64,000 nt of DNA from Eucommia ulmoides (Eukaryota > Streptophyta > Magnoliopsida > Garryales > Eucommiaceae), in the NCBI GenBank assembly GCA_016647705.1, contig CM028327.1:7139726-7203725 (forward strand). Direction: 5' to 3'. The first letter of the stretch is position 1, and each line of letters starts with the position of its first letter. Made by a program: the position numbers and the translations under genes. Below, one piece after another: positions 22,545 through 34,199 of this stretch. The notes under the pieces were generated by a model, which did no database searches, was not told where the DNA came from, and was given only the letters and a program-made list of their open reading frames with translations.

Positions 22545-23127
22545 TGTTGTGCAGAAGCGTGTCGGGTAGACCCAAAACACAAAACAAATGTTATGAAGAT
22601 GAAATGAAAACACACACACACACTCACAAACAATAACACAAGATTTAACGAGGTTCGACAATTTCGCCTACTCCTTGGGTGTAACTATGGAACTTCTTTA
22701 TTTGACAATGAAATACAAATAAAAATTACAAAACAAGGCCTTAAAACAACTTAAGACACTTGTACAAAAATTCACTTAATTGTGGCTATTGAGGAATTGA
22801 ACTCTCACTCTTGATGTACTTCTTCAATTGAGAGATCTCGTTTTCTCCAATTTTGAGATACTTTTCAAGGCTGAACCAATTGCCTATTTATAGGCAATAA
22901 GAGAAGAAGAAATACAGATTTTTTTCTTCCTCCTTTTCAAATAAAGCTGCTTGAGGCAATCTTTCAACATGGGCTGCTAAACAATTGTCAAGAAAAGAAG
23001 ACAAGCATGCTGCCATATTTTCTTTTATTCAAAGGATGGTGGATGATCAAGAAAATGGAGCCACCCATCTTTTCTTTTATTCAAAGGACAGTGGATGATC
23101 AAGAAAAATACAGCCATCAACCCAACA
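22545..23127 (-). repeat. 3' LTR of the copia element
   Basis: 583 bp, with TG...CA ends on the minus strand (TGTTGGGTTGATGG... to ...CTGCACAACA). It differs from the other LTR mainly by a longer CA run at 22611-22623 and point changes. Confidence 0.95.
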
Positions 23128-23476
23128 ATCTCCACCTTTGCAAGATTTTCAAATGCCACCATCATCACAACGTTAATATGAATTCTCATACTACACATCC
23201 AATAGATCCGATAGTTGCTCCTCCAAAATCATACTATGTATGAACAATATTGGCCAAGTTTAGACAGTGCTGAAACTTGGCACTTCCAACAACTTTCGTC
23301 AACATATCTGCAGGGTTATCGGCTGTCCCAATCTTCGTAAAAAGAATAACACCTGTATCAATAATTTCTCAAACAAAGTGGAATCGAACATCAATATGTT
23401 TGGTGCGAGCATGATGAACTTGGTTCTTCGCTAGATGTATTGCGCTTTGACTGTCGCAATATATCTCCACCTGTTT

Positions 23477-25918
23477 CTAATAAAGACCCGAGTCTGAAAT
23501 CAGTCCATGTATCCAAATGGCTTCCTTCATGGCTTCTCCAGCAGCCATGTATTCAGCCTCTGTGGTAGACAATACTATAGTGGACTGCAAAATAGACCTC
23601 CAACTAACTGGACCACTAGCCATGGTAAATAAATACCTGGTAGTAGACCGTCGCTTATCCAAATCACCAGCGTAGTTCGAATCCACATATCCAATGAGAA
23701 ATCTTTCGACTTCCATTTGATTTCTCATAAATTTCAAACCCACATCCTCAGTACCTTTGATATACTTCAAAACCCATTTTGCAGCTTCCCAATGCTTCTT
23801 TCCTGGATCGTGCATGTATCTGCTAACCATACTAACAGCTTGAGAAATATCAGGTCTTGTGCATACCATTGCGTACATAAGGCTTCCAATCAAACTTGCA
23901 TACGACACTTGAGCCATATACATCCTTTCTTCATTTGTACTTGGTAATAGTTCCGCACTTAATTTAAAATAAGGAGCCAAAGGTATATTAACCGGTTTGG
24001 TATTCTCATCTATACCAAATCGATTTAGTACATTTTTCAAATATTATTTCTGTGTCAGCCACACAGTTCCCGCTATTCTGTCACGAGTAATTTTCATGCC
24101 CAAAATTTTCTTGGCTTCGTCAAGATCCTTCATTTCGAATTCCTTCCGAAGTTGGGCTTTCAACTTCTCAATCTCCACCGAACTCTTAGATGCGATCAAC
24201 ATATCATCAACATATAAGGGCAAATAAATGAATGTACCATTTTCAATTTACGGAAGTACACACAATGATCGTATTGATTTCGCGTAAAGTTATGTACCTT
24301 CATAAATTTGTCAAATCTCAAATACCACTGTCGTGGAGATTGCTTCAAACCATACAGGGACCTCTGCAACTTGCACATCATTTGTTCTTTGCCAGCAGCT
24401 TTGAAACCATCAGGTTGCGACATATAAATTTCCTCATCCAAATCTCTATGTAGAAAAGCAGTTTTCACATCAAGCTGCACCAACTCCAAGTCAAATTGTG
24501 CGACCAAGGCAAGTAAAATTCAAATGGAGGAATGGTTCACTACCGGTGAGAAGACTTCATTGTAGTCAATCCCTTCCTTTTGAGCATACCCCTTTGCAAC
24601 CAGTCTTGCCTTGAATCTCACACTATTTTTCCCATGAGAGTCCTCATTCTTTGCATATACACATTTACACTCAATTGCCTTTTTCCCTTTTGGTAACTCT
24701 ACGAGTTCCTAAGTCATATTCTTATGGAGAGAATCCAATTCTTCATTCATGGTCTTATTCCATTCCACACTTTCAGAACTTTGCACAGCTTCTTTGTATG
24801 TGGTTAGAATATCTTCACTGACAATTGGTAGGGCATAAGCAACCATATCTGCAAACTTGGCTGATTTATTGGTTTGCTAGCTGCTATCGATTCTTCAATT
24901 TGTAGAGGCTTTTGAGGAAAAGGCTCCACCTCAATTCTATTTTCCGTATCCCCGTCATTTTCATCATCTGAAGAAGTGTCTTCTGAAGGAGAATCTCCTG
25001 GACTTTGAATCTCTACCTGCTACACCAGACTGTCTTTTTTATTCTCTTCATTGGACACTTTCTTCTTCACAAATTTACTTTCGTCAAAAGTAACATCCCT
25101 GCACAAGATCATTTTCTTCAAAGCAGGACACCATAATCTGAACACTTTTACTCCACTGCTGAAGCCCAGAAATATGGCCTCATTTACCCTTGGATCAAGT
25201 TTGCTATCTTCGGTCACATGAAAGAACGCCGAGCAACCAAAGATACACAAAGAATCATAATCTGATGCAGGTGATCCTGACCACACTTCAATAGAAGTTT
25301 TTTCATCAATTGCAGTAGAAGGCAGACGGTTAATTAGATGACATGCATAAGTAACCGCTTCTGCCCAAAAACTCTTCGTCAAACCGGAATTGGATAGCAT
25401 GCACCTTATTTTTTCAAGTTAAGTCTGATTCATACGTTCTACTACACCATTCTGTTGTGGAGTCTTTTCACAGAAAAATGCCTCACTATTTCTTCTTGTT
25501 TGCACAAAGAATAAAATCGATCGGACGTGTATTCGTCGCCGTTGTCCGATCTCAACACCTTAATCTTCCTTCCGGTTTGATTCTCCACCATCTTTTTCTA
25601 AGCCAAGAAGATCTCTAGGACTTGATACTTGTTTTTCATAGTATACACCCAGAGTATTCTTGAGAAGTCATCTACAAATGTAACAAACCAGTGTCTTCCA
25701 CTCAAAGATTCAGTCTTCGTTGGACCTCAAACATCAGTATGCACATAGTCTAGGATCCCTTTTGTTTTGTGGATGGCCGTGCCAAATTTAACTCTGGTTT
25801 GCTTGTCCAGTACACAGTGCTCACAGAAGTCCATCTTACAAGTCTTGGCACCCTTCAAAAGACCCTACTTTATTAGGCCTTGCATGGCCTTCTCTCCAGC
25901 ATGCCCAAGTCTCATGTG
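23477..25918 (-). pseudogene. Copia pol region: integrase, reverse transcriptase, RNase H, with stops and frameshifts
   Basis: Read on the minus strand, pieces of the integrase are visible first: a zinc-binding HxxxH...CxxC region near 25915-25800, core phrases 'WVYTMKNKYQVLEIFLA' and 'IKVLRSDNGDEYTS', and the segment 25400-25020 (FWAEAVTYACHLINRLPS). Then comes the reverse transcriptase (VQLDVKTAFLHRDLDEEIYM, LQRSLYGLKQSPRQWY at 24507-24196), with a frame change close to the expected YVDD site, and RNase H (24040-23477, with SLMYAMVCTRPDISQAV and VLSTTEAEYMA). At least five nonsense or frameshift lesions separate these pieces, so no active polyprotein can be made. Confidence 0.93.
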
Positions 25919-27238
25919 CTAAAACTTAGGTGTATCAATAGCAGTTTCTACGGTGGCAGCTCCACCGACAACGGTCTTTCCTTGCAAGAAATACAAATTA
26001 TTTCTCCTTAGGCCTTTCAAGACAACCATAGCGCCTCGTGTGACTTTCAACGATCCGGTTTCCATGGTGACTTTGAAACCATTTGATTCCAAAGCACCCA
26101 AAGAAATTATATTCCTCTTCAAATCTAGTACATACCAGACATTGGTCAGATCCCTCGTGGTTCCGTTGTGTAGCTTCAATCGGATCACGCCAACCCCTTT
26201 CCTTTCACACGTATGATCGTTTCCCAGAAGAACTGATCCACTATTACCGAGATCCAAACTAGTGAAACAATCTCTATCAAGACACATATGATAGGAGCAC
26301 ACAGAATCAAGAATCCACTCGTCTGAGCCAACTCCAACTGTAGTAGCTAGAGCAAAATTTGAATCATCATCTTCAATTTGGGCCATGTTTGCATTTGTAT
26401 TACCCCTGTTTTTCAGCTTGGGGCAATCCTTCTTCCAATGACCCTTCTTGCGGCAAAAAACACATTCATCCTTCGCCAGAATCTTCCTACCATTTGATGA
26501 AACTCCTCTCGACTTGGAACGAGAGTTGTTTCTACCTTTGTTATGTTTTTTGGTCTCCGATCTACCCCTCGTCATCAAAGCAGTAGATGTATCAGTTTGG
26601 GATACCTTGTCACGTCTACGAACTTCGTTATTCATCAACGCGTCTGATACATCCTTGAATTTCACCGCGTCTTTTCCGTAAATCAAAGTGGTTGCCAAGT
26701 GTTCGTATGAATCCGATAATGAATTCAACAATACAAGGGCTGTGTCCTCATCTTTGATCTCTTCATCCAGGTTCAATAGATCGGCAATCAACTTGTTGAA
26801 GTCATTCAAATAGTCCATCATAGATGTACCTTCTTGGTATTGAAATCGGAACAGCTTTCGCTTAAAATACAACCGATTCTCAATACTCTTCGTTATGTAC
26901 TTTTCTTCAAGTACCCTCCATAAGTCCTTCACCATCGTCTCTCTCATTACAAAGTATTTGACGTTCTTTGCAAGACAGATACGAATAGAACTGCATGTCA
27001 TTTTGTTGATTTTCAACCATTCTGCTTTCTCCATAAAATCTGATTTTTCCTCCAGGGTTATATCCAAACCCTGTTGGACCAGCATATCCATCATCTCACA
27101 TTGCCACATGCCAAAACTGTTTGTTCCATCAAATTTTTCAATATCAAATTTGTCATTTGATATTGACAATTTTGTTTGTGAACTGGAAGAGGTTGATGGC
27201 GATTCAATCTTCTCCGTTTTTTATTCGATCTCTGCCAT
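25919..27238 (-). pseudogene. Copia gag and protease
   Basis: From ATG at 27238 the frame meets a stop after five codons; it is then open from about 27220 to 25919. The body has the copia gag core (DLLNLDEEIKDEDTALVLLN, then LNSLSDSYEHLATTLIYGK) and a CX2CX4HX4C zinc knuckle (CVFCRKKGHWKKDC). The start of the aspartic protease follows, WILDSVCSYHMC: the usual active-site Asp-(S/T)-(G/A) reads DSV here, an additional lesion. The frame ends with a stop before integrase. Confidence 0.9.
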
Positions 27239-27273
27239 AATCTCAAGCTCTCAACTGGAGTTCTGATACTACT

Positions 27274-27847
27274 TGTTGTGCGAAAGCGTGTCGGGTGGAC
27301 CCAAAACACAGAACAAATGTTATGGAGATGAAATGAAAACACACTCACAAACAATAATACAAGATTTAACGAAGTTCGGTAATTTCGCCTACTCCTCGGG
27401 AGTAACTATGGAACTTCTTTATTTGACAATGAAATACAAATAAAGAATACAAAACAAGGCCTTAAAACAACTTAAGACACTTGTGCAAAAATTCACTCAA
27501 TTGTGGCTATTGAGAAATTGAACTCTCACCTTGATGTACTTTTTCAATTGAGAGATCTCGTTTTCTCCAATTTTGAGATACTTTTCAAGGTTGAACCAAT
27601 TGCCTATTTATAGGCAGTGAGAGGAGAAGAAATGCAGATTTTCTTCTTTCTCCTTTTCAAATAAAGCTGCTTGAGGCAATCTTTCAATATGGACTGTTAA
27701 ACAATTGTTAAGAAAATAAGGCAAGCATGCTGTCATCTTTTCTTTTATTCAAAGGATAGTGGATGATCAAGAAAATAGAGCCACCCTTATTTTCTTTTAT
27801 TCAAAGGACAATGGATGATCAAGAAAAATAGAGCCACCAACCCAACA
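27274..27847 (-). repeat. 5' LTR of the copia element
   Basis: 574 bp, TG...CA ended on the minus strand, directly followed at 27273-27250 by the PBS-like site. A TATA-like 'CTATAAATAGGCAA' (minus strand, about 27617) marks the promoter. Confidence 0.95.
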
Positions 27848-27852
27848 TATCT

Positions 27853-28644
27853 ATCTCTAGAAATGAAACGAATAAACCTGAAGTTTTGATGGTTTAGAGT
27901 AAATAAGCCCCAAGACCTTATATAGGCAAAAAGGGCTTAACAATGGATGGTCAAGATCGATGATCGAGATTTTAACGCTAAAACTTTCTTCTAAAATATC
28001 TAAGTTAATTGCACTTTACCCATCTCTAATATAAACTCGGCGTACTTTTTCCCCAAAATCAAAATTGAATTAAAGTTATTTTGAGTTTAGGAGATTTTAT
28101 TAATTTTTTTTGGGTACATAACGAAATAAACAAAACATCTAAGGATAAGGCTCAAACGCCTCAATCTTCATCTCTTCCATCACCAGGTTTGTCATCTCTG
28201 TCGAACGTGAGTCAAGATATTGCAAGTCTATACCTCCACCTGTCCCTTTTTTCGCGAGAAAGTCCAGAGATTTTATTAGTTATGCACATGTTATATGATT
28301 TTCAAACCAAAATTTTATTAATGATGTTGAAATTATATTTTGTACCCCCAACATTTACGTCATATTTCAATTTGCTCTTTTAACTAAGGAAAAAATTGCG
28401 GAAAAAACTAAAATATTTGGCGACAAAGTACCACTGCACCCAAACTTCGGAGGAGCAAAATATAATTTAATCATAAAATAATAAATGATGTTGGTGCAAG
28501 AAAATGATGAGGCTTAAAAGCATGAGAAAGTGTGTTCAATTTCATTCAACATATGAGGAAATGCATGATAAGTGCCTCCCATGACTAGAGATCTTCTTTC
28601 TCATCATCATCAATTAATTAATTAATACACCCCAATAATTATAT
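27853..28644. other. Intergenic stretch, no gene recognised
   Basis: The first 30 bases continue the decayed coding fragment that the copia element split. The rest is AT-rich, with MITE-style phrases ('TTGCACTTTACCCATCTC' at 28010, 'GTACCACTGCACCCAAACTTC' at 28427) but no paired ends I can establish. Confidence 0.4.
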
Positions 28645-29069
28645 GGTTGGTGTCACTTTACCCCCTATAATTTGTCTGAGCTGCACTTTACATCCGTGTG
28701 ATAATCTAATAAGCACTTACCCCCACTGTGGTTCAGACAAAAGTGCAACGATTACACTTTTTATTAAAGTCAACAATCGAACAAACAAAAAGTCAAAATT
28801 AATAAATAACTTAAATATTAATTGATATTTATACCTCCGGGTCAGGTCAAGTTGGATAATATCCATTTGCCTCTTGTTTTTGTTTTTTCTTTTATTCTCT
28901 CGTGTCGGGTCTGGGTATAAAGGTAAATTTATCATTTTGTGAAATTCTGTTAATTATTTAACCGTTGCATTTTAGTCTAAACAACAAGGGAAGTAAGTAT
29001 TTAGGACAGTACTATAAGGATATAAAGTGCAATTCAGTCAAATTACAGAGAGCAAAGTGCAATTAAACC
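28645..29069. mobile_element. Mutator-like MITE (family G) with 9-bp duplication
   Basis: Ends are GGTTGGTGTCACTTTACC... and ...AGTGCAATTAAACC, inverted repeats of the form GGTTnATTnCACTTTnC. TAATTATAT (28636-28644) and TAACTATAT (29070-29078) form a 9-bp duplication with one mismatch, as expected for Mutator-like elements. A second member at 34480-34704 has a perfect 9-bp duplication. Interior is non-coding. Confidence 0.75.
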
Positions 29070-29179
29070 TAACTATATATGTTTGTGCCAAAGACCCTCA
29101 ACTTTCCAAGACCCAGTTGGCCAGCTCCCTAAGAAATTCAGCTGCAAAATTATATGTTGTGGTTTGAGGGTTGCTTTTT

Positions 29180-29395
29180 CTTTGAACTTTCACTCTACTT
29201 ACAACTTGAAAGAATCGTCGGATACGATAGCTAGCGACTAGATAAGTAGTCAATTGCCCGTACCGGGCGACCGGGAATCGAACGAAACATTAGAAAAGAT
29301 TTCTAAGTGGATTCCTCAAGTAGAATTCGAACCTACGACCAACACGTTATGCGTGTCTAAGCGATAGGGTTGTGCGGTAGTGCAAGGACACAGCT
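29180..29395 (-). mobile_element. tRNA-like SINE candidate
   Basis: On the minus strand, CCTATCGCTTAGACACGC is followed by a hairpin ACACG...CGTGT and GTCGTAGGTTCGAATTCTAC, a good T-arm/B-box with a pairing stem. The anticodon loop lacks the invariant U33 and there is no closed acceptor stem, so it is not a functional tRNA. The unrelated downstream part reaches to about 29180. No target duplication seen. Confidence 0.4.
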
Positions 29396-29550
29396 AAAGG
29401 AAATGGCAATTTCATTTATTATTTATTTATTTAATTTCTCTTTTTAATCATTATTATTTATTTATTTATGGGATCAATTTCATTTAAATTAAGTATTTTA
29501 AATCATTTTATTTCTTATTTTCATTTATTATTATTATTTATTAATAATAG

Positions 29551-30081
29551 CAAAAGATTGTGGTGAAGATGATGACTATGATTGATGAAAGGGTGAAGCA
29601 GAAAGCCATGGAAGCTGTTGCAGACATTTATGGTATCCAATACATTTATTTTTTTAATTATTATTATTTTAATTATTATTATTTTGTAAATATTTTTTTT
29701 AATTCTTTTTTGAAATTTGAAAATTTAATGTTATAATTATGAGAGTAGCATGAGTTTTTTTATTTATTTTTCAAAAAAAAAAATGATTTTTCTAGATTTT
29801 TTTTTTTGAAAATTGGAGAAACGATTTTTGAAAAAATCGTAATGAAATTATTTCATCTATAAATGTGGAAAAAAATATTTCTAAAAAAATAAAATTTGGT
29901 ATTTTGATCGACAAGAGTTGACTCAATTGCAGCAGATCTGATCGAACAAACGTTAACAATGATTGGAACAATTGATATCGTTGCTCTTGGAAAAAAATTG
30001 AAGAAAATTGGAAAAACCGAGATTATATTGATTGGTCAATTCAAAGCGGAGAAAAAAGAAGGAATTTTTTTTTTTTTTTAA
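29551..30081 (+). CDS. HMA-domain protein without CxxC, C-terminal exons
   Basis: Two exons, 29551-29631 and 29934-30081, join in frame (ATTTATG|GTATCC and ATTGCAG|CAGATC). The product reads QKIVVKMMTMIDERVKQKAM, then AVADIYG, then TMIGTIDIVALGKKLKKIGK and TEIILIGQFKAEKKEG, ending after a phenylalanine run. The beta-alpha-beta-beta-alpha-beta pattern is that of the heavy-metal-associated domain, but the metal-binding CxxC of loop 1 is replaced (MTMIDERV). Small plant HMA/HIPP-like proteins often lack CxxC and frequently start with a tiny first exon (two to three codons) before QKIV; I could not identify that exon, so the start is missing. No CaaX box is present. Whether it is expressed or decayed is open; there are no internal stops. 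Confidence 0.65.
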
Positions 30082-30470
30082 TTTTAAAAGAGTCAATTAT
30101 TTCTTTTGTTTCTTTCTTTTCTTCGATTTTATGTTAAATTTAACGCATAGTCAAAAATTTTAATTCAATTTTTCCTTCTAAATTGTGGAATTTCATAATT
30201 TTGTGGGTAATTCTATATGTACAATTTTTTTTTCTAAATATACATTCCAATATTTTTTAAAAATCTAAATGATTTTAAAATTACTCTTTTACCCTTTTCA
30301 AAATAACATTATCTTTTTATTTTTTTCCCATTATTTTTATAAATGTACACTAACCTCCCCATTTTCCCCCAAGCCCTATCGTCTCCCCCAACTCTGCCCC
30401 GACCATTTCCACTTCTTCTTCTTCTTCCTCATCTTCTCCAGATCTGCATAGATCAAGGGCTGGTAGTCAC

Positions 30471-30502
<32 letters not shown>

Positions 30503-30975
30503 GTTGTCAACTATGGCCGGTGGCTAGTGACAGCTGCAGATGAATTCTGCTTGCCGGAGAAGAAAGAGGTAGAAGAAGAAAAACGAAAAAAGTGTACAAA
30601 TAAAAAAATTAGAAAGATATATGCGTTAGAGGGTGTAGGACTAGCAAAAAAGGGCACACATTTAGAACCACCCTAACTTTAGAGTATAGATGTAGATTCA
30701 ACCTTCTAATTTTTCAACAATTGTGTACTATTTGAACATGTTGAATGTTGATCTTGATATCACAAATAGAAAAGTTGAATACCACTAGACTTGATATTAC
30801 TAACTACTAATTGAATTCAACATACATTTTAATTAGGTGTAAAATTTTTGTTTGATTGATTGTCTAAATATTACAAACACCTTAGTTGAATTCCTACAAA
30901 TATGACCAAAAAAAATAAAAAATAATAAAAATAAAAATATTTATTGAGTATTTTTTTTTTTTGGATGATTAACTT
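30082..30975. other. AT-rich intergenic stretch with poly(A)
   Basis: Homopolymer runs (T at 30066-30079, A at 30476-30502) surround a short CT/CCT-rich patch (30350-30450). No gene recognised. Confidence 0.45.
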
Positions 30976-31870
30976 TATAATTTCAATCCCACAAAAAAAA
31001 TAAAAAAAAATATTAATGATTTTGGATATAAAATGGATTATATTTAGCACATAATTATTTGATGCAGATATTATTGTCATTTTATTATTCCTTTAAACCT
31101 AAAATATTTTCTTCTAATATTATTTTAACAATGATTCGTCTAAAAATGAGAGAAGGACTATTGCCTCGTTGTAAGAAAAAAAAATGTCTTAGGTTAGTAG
31201 AGCAATAAAATGACAAAATATTTCCATTAGAAGGCCATGCATTGAGCACACCTCATTTTCCATCCAAAATAGTAACCAATGGTTTCAATTTTACGGGATT
31301 GAAATACATGTGAAACGTGAGGGATCAAAGTGCAATTTGAAAAATCTCAGGATCACACTGACACCTACTTTATACTTTAAGGATCAAAAATGAAAATTTC
31401 CCTACTTAAATAGACTAAAATATTGGGAAATTTTATATTTTTGCTCCCAAAAGCATAGGGTGGATGTGTATGTGGACTCTAAGATTTTCTAAATTATATT
31501 TTTGATCTCTCAAGTTTTATATCTATTTCAATCCCGAAAAATAAAAAAACGTTGTTAATGATTTTTAATGAAAAATGGATTGTACTCAACATGTGAACTT
31601 CTAATGAGGATATTTTCATCATTTCATCACTCTACTAAATTTAAGATATTTTTTCCTAAATTTTTCATGACAACGATTTGTTTAAAGAATGAGAGAGATA
31701 AATTTAAATCGTTATTAGAAAAAAACGTCGTAGGCTTAGTGAAGTGATGAAATAACAAAAATATCCTCATTAAAAACCACACATGTTGAGAACAATTCAT
31801 TTTTGTTCAAACTTATTAACAACGTTTTCAACTTTATGAGATTGAAACAAAGGTGTTTTGTGGCAAATTC
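30976..31870. mobile_element. Two adjacent copies of a foldback MITE (family E)
   Basis: Each unit has two self-complementary halves: 'CAATCCC...AAAATGGATT(A/G)TA.TCA(A/G)CA' on one side and 'TTGAGCACACCTCATTTTCC...GGGATTGAAA' on the other, joined by a spacer with 'AACAATGATT'. The first unit (30976-31424) has lost its left tip, the second (31428-31870) its right tip. A third copy is at 58175-59115. Confidence 0.6.
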
Positions 31871-31971
31871 TTTATTTTATCTTTAATTTAAAAAAAAAAA
31901 AAATTCATACGCAATTGTAACTTGTATTTTAGTTTCGCGCTTTAAAAAAAGACGGAAAACTCAATATACGT

Positions 31972-33095
31972 GTAGAAAGAGAGAAATACGTCACACAACA
32001 TATGTACGTTTTGACACTTTTTACCCATGAAATTTCAATGTTATTAATAAATAATTTTTTATATTTTTTTTTACACTTTATTTTTATTTTATTATTTATT
32101 CAATTCAACTAATAAATAATTTTGACGGAAATACATACTTTATTATTTATTATATCATAAAAATTCTTTTTACTAAATTAAATTTTTAGTCAATCGAATG
32201 GAACATCCTGTATACTAAATTTGGTCAACCGAATAGGATATCTTGTAAACCAAATTTAATTTAATCGACCAAATTCTATTTTTGGTAGACTGAATGGGAC
32301 ATCCAGCCAACCAATATAATTTGAAGGACCAAATTTAATTTTTAGTCGACCGAAATGAATTTTTGATCGACCGAATGAGACATCCTGTCAACTAAATTCA
32401 ATTTTTTGTCGATCGAATAGGACATCCTGTCGACTAAATTCAATTTTTGGTCGATTGAATTCAAAAATTACTGAAATTCTATTTTACAATTCAATCGACC
32501 AAAAATTGAATTTAGTCGACAGAATGTCCCATTCGGTCGACCAAAAATTGAATTCGGTAGACCAAATAGAATTTGGTCGACAGGATGTCCCATTCGGTCG
32601 ACTAAAAATTCAATTTTTGGTCGATTGAATTTTTTAATTCAATCGACCAAAAATTAAATTTAGTCGACAGGATGTCTCATTCGGTCGACAAAAAATTCAA
32701 TTCAATCGACCAAAAATTCAATTTGGTAGACTAAATAGAATTTGGTCGATAAGATGTCTCATCTGGTCGATTAAAAATTCAATTCGGTCGACAAAAAATT
32801 CAATTCAGTCGACATGATACCCCATTCAGTCGATCAAAAATTTAATTTGGTAAAAAAAAATTCATGATATAATAAATAATGAAGTAAATATTTCCATCAA
32901 AATTATTTATTAATTGAATTGAATAAATAATAAAATAAAAATAAAGTGTGAAAAATCATTTTGAAGAGTCAAAAAAAAATATTAATAAAGTGTTAAAAAA
33001 ATTTAAAAAATTATTTATTAATAACATTGAAATTTCAGGGATAAAAAATGTCAAAATATACACATGTTGTGCACCCTATTTCTCTCTTTCTCCGC
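31972..33095. mobile_element. Foldback element of about 1.1 kb built from GTCGAC-bearing repeats
   Basis: The outer arms (AGAAAGAGAGAAATACGTCA, then GTTTTGACACTTTTTACCC at 32008) are repeated in reverse at 33020-33095 (...TGTCAAAATATACAC, GTTGTGCACCCTATTTCTCT). Inside, a 40-45-bp unit containing (G/A)GTCGAC(C/A)GAATGGGACATCC is repeated several times in the left half, and as reverse complement in the right half, around a centre near 32475. Practically the entire element can fold on itself. No coding frame. I do not recognise a described family. Confidence 0.75.
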
Positions 33096-33159
33096 TCTCT
33101 CTCCTTTCTCTGGTGGGCTGTTGTATAATGAATAAGTTTTTTTTAAAAAAACCTTATAT

Positions 33160-33350
33160 ATTTTGATCCCGGCCTTGTGTGAAGGCCATGATCAAAATAA
33201 TAAAAAAATATATATATATCTTTTTTTTTGTCCCAACCTTGTGTGAAGGTCGGGATAAAAAAAATATATATATATATTTTTATCTCGGTCTTGTGAAAGG
33301 CGGGATCAAATTTTTTTTTTTCGATCCCGTCCTTGTAAAAGTCGAAATAC
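33160..33350 (+). repeat. Tandem repeat of about 55-65 bp, four units
   Basis: The unit is 'GATCCCGGCCTTGTGTGAAGG(C/T)C' plus an A/T run; copies start near 33164, 33227, 33279 and 33321 with growing decay. The G+C-rich half of each unit can form a small hairpin (CCGGCCTTGTGTGAAGGCC). Confidence 0.6.
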
Positions 33351-33960
33351 TTGTTTCATGTAAATAAGTTGAAACACTTGTTGTTTCAGTAATTTTATTT
33401 TTAAAAAATATTTAATAGGTAAAAAACTCGACTAATCCATCCTATAGGAACCAAAAATGAATTTTTCCCCAATTAAATAGACTAAAATATTGATGCATGA
33501 ACTTTTCGAAAAGTAGTACCATCGTACTAATAGTAAAATTAGTACTGCAGTGGAATAGTACCATTTTTTAACGTCGTACTACTACAGACTTATGAACAAA
33601 CGTACTACATTGTTAGATTAAATTACACTTATGCCCCCTTAAGTTTTCATTTTATTTCAATTTGTACCAAACTTTTTATAGCAAACCCTAAACCCTAAAC
33701 TTTTTATAGCAACACATGGAGACCTAAAATTTAATCAAATATGCCTAATAATTTTAATTGGGAAACAATTTATAAATAAAAATAGAATTATTTATTCAAA
33801 ATTTTATTCAATTTATGATTTTTTTTCAATTTTTAAATATTTTTTCCAAGGACCCAATTTGATGCTTCTAATAAAATAAAACTGGTTTGCAAGAATTAAA
33901 AGTATAAAATGTAAAATGAAACAGAATGAAACGTTTGGGGAGGAAACTGTAATTTAATTA
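33351..33960. other. Intergenic, upstream region of the Fe-SOD gene
   Basis: AT-rich, with 'AACCCTAAACTTTTTATAGCA' repeats around 33680 (telomere-like CCCTAAA only as two units, so not an interstitial telomere) and a GCGCGCGC stretch at 33990. No gene. Confidence 0.4.
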
Positions 33961-34199
33961 ATGTTGTTTTACTTCAGTTGATAGATAATCGCGCGCGCGC
34001 CACACGCAGGTTGCCACTGCAAGCTCCTACTTTGCCAAGGTCATCTCTCTCTCTCTCTAGAACTCATCGTTTCTCTCTCTAGAACTCTCTGTTTCTCTCT
34101 CTAGATCTCTTTCTTTCTCTCTCTAACGATTATAAATTTGTTTTAATGGTGTTATTACAGTGGTTTTTTTTTTTGTCCAACTAGCTAGAAGCTCAACCA

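Larger units (their letters stand above)
22545..27847 (-). mobile_element. Ty1/copia LTR retrotransposon, nearly full length, inactivated
   Basis: LTRs of 583 bp (22545-23127) and 574 bp (27274-27847) flank an internal region; TATCT lies on both outer sides (22540-22544 and 27848-27852). On the minus strand the 5' LTR ends CGCACAACA followed by AGTAGTATCAGAACTCC, a PBS-like site for initiator tRNA-Met, and the 3' LTR is preceded by the polypurine tract GCAAAGGTGGAGAT. Domain order gag, protease, integrase, reverse transcriptase, RNase H identifies Ty1/copia; gag resembles the Tnt1/Tork lineage. Stops and frameshifts break gag and pol. The LTRs differ by a (CA)n length change and scattered substitutions, so the insertion is old but not ancient. 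Confidence 0.96.

Noticed and set aside
29300-29360. Possible functional tRNA gene on the minus strand
   Set aside because: T-arm is good, but the anticodon loop lacks U33 and no acceptor stem closes; treated as SINE-like relic.
33675-33720. Interstitial telomere repeat (CCCTAAA)
   Set aside because: Only two adjacent units, within a sentence-like repeated phrase; not a telomeric array.
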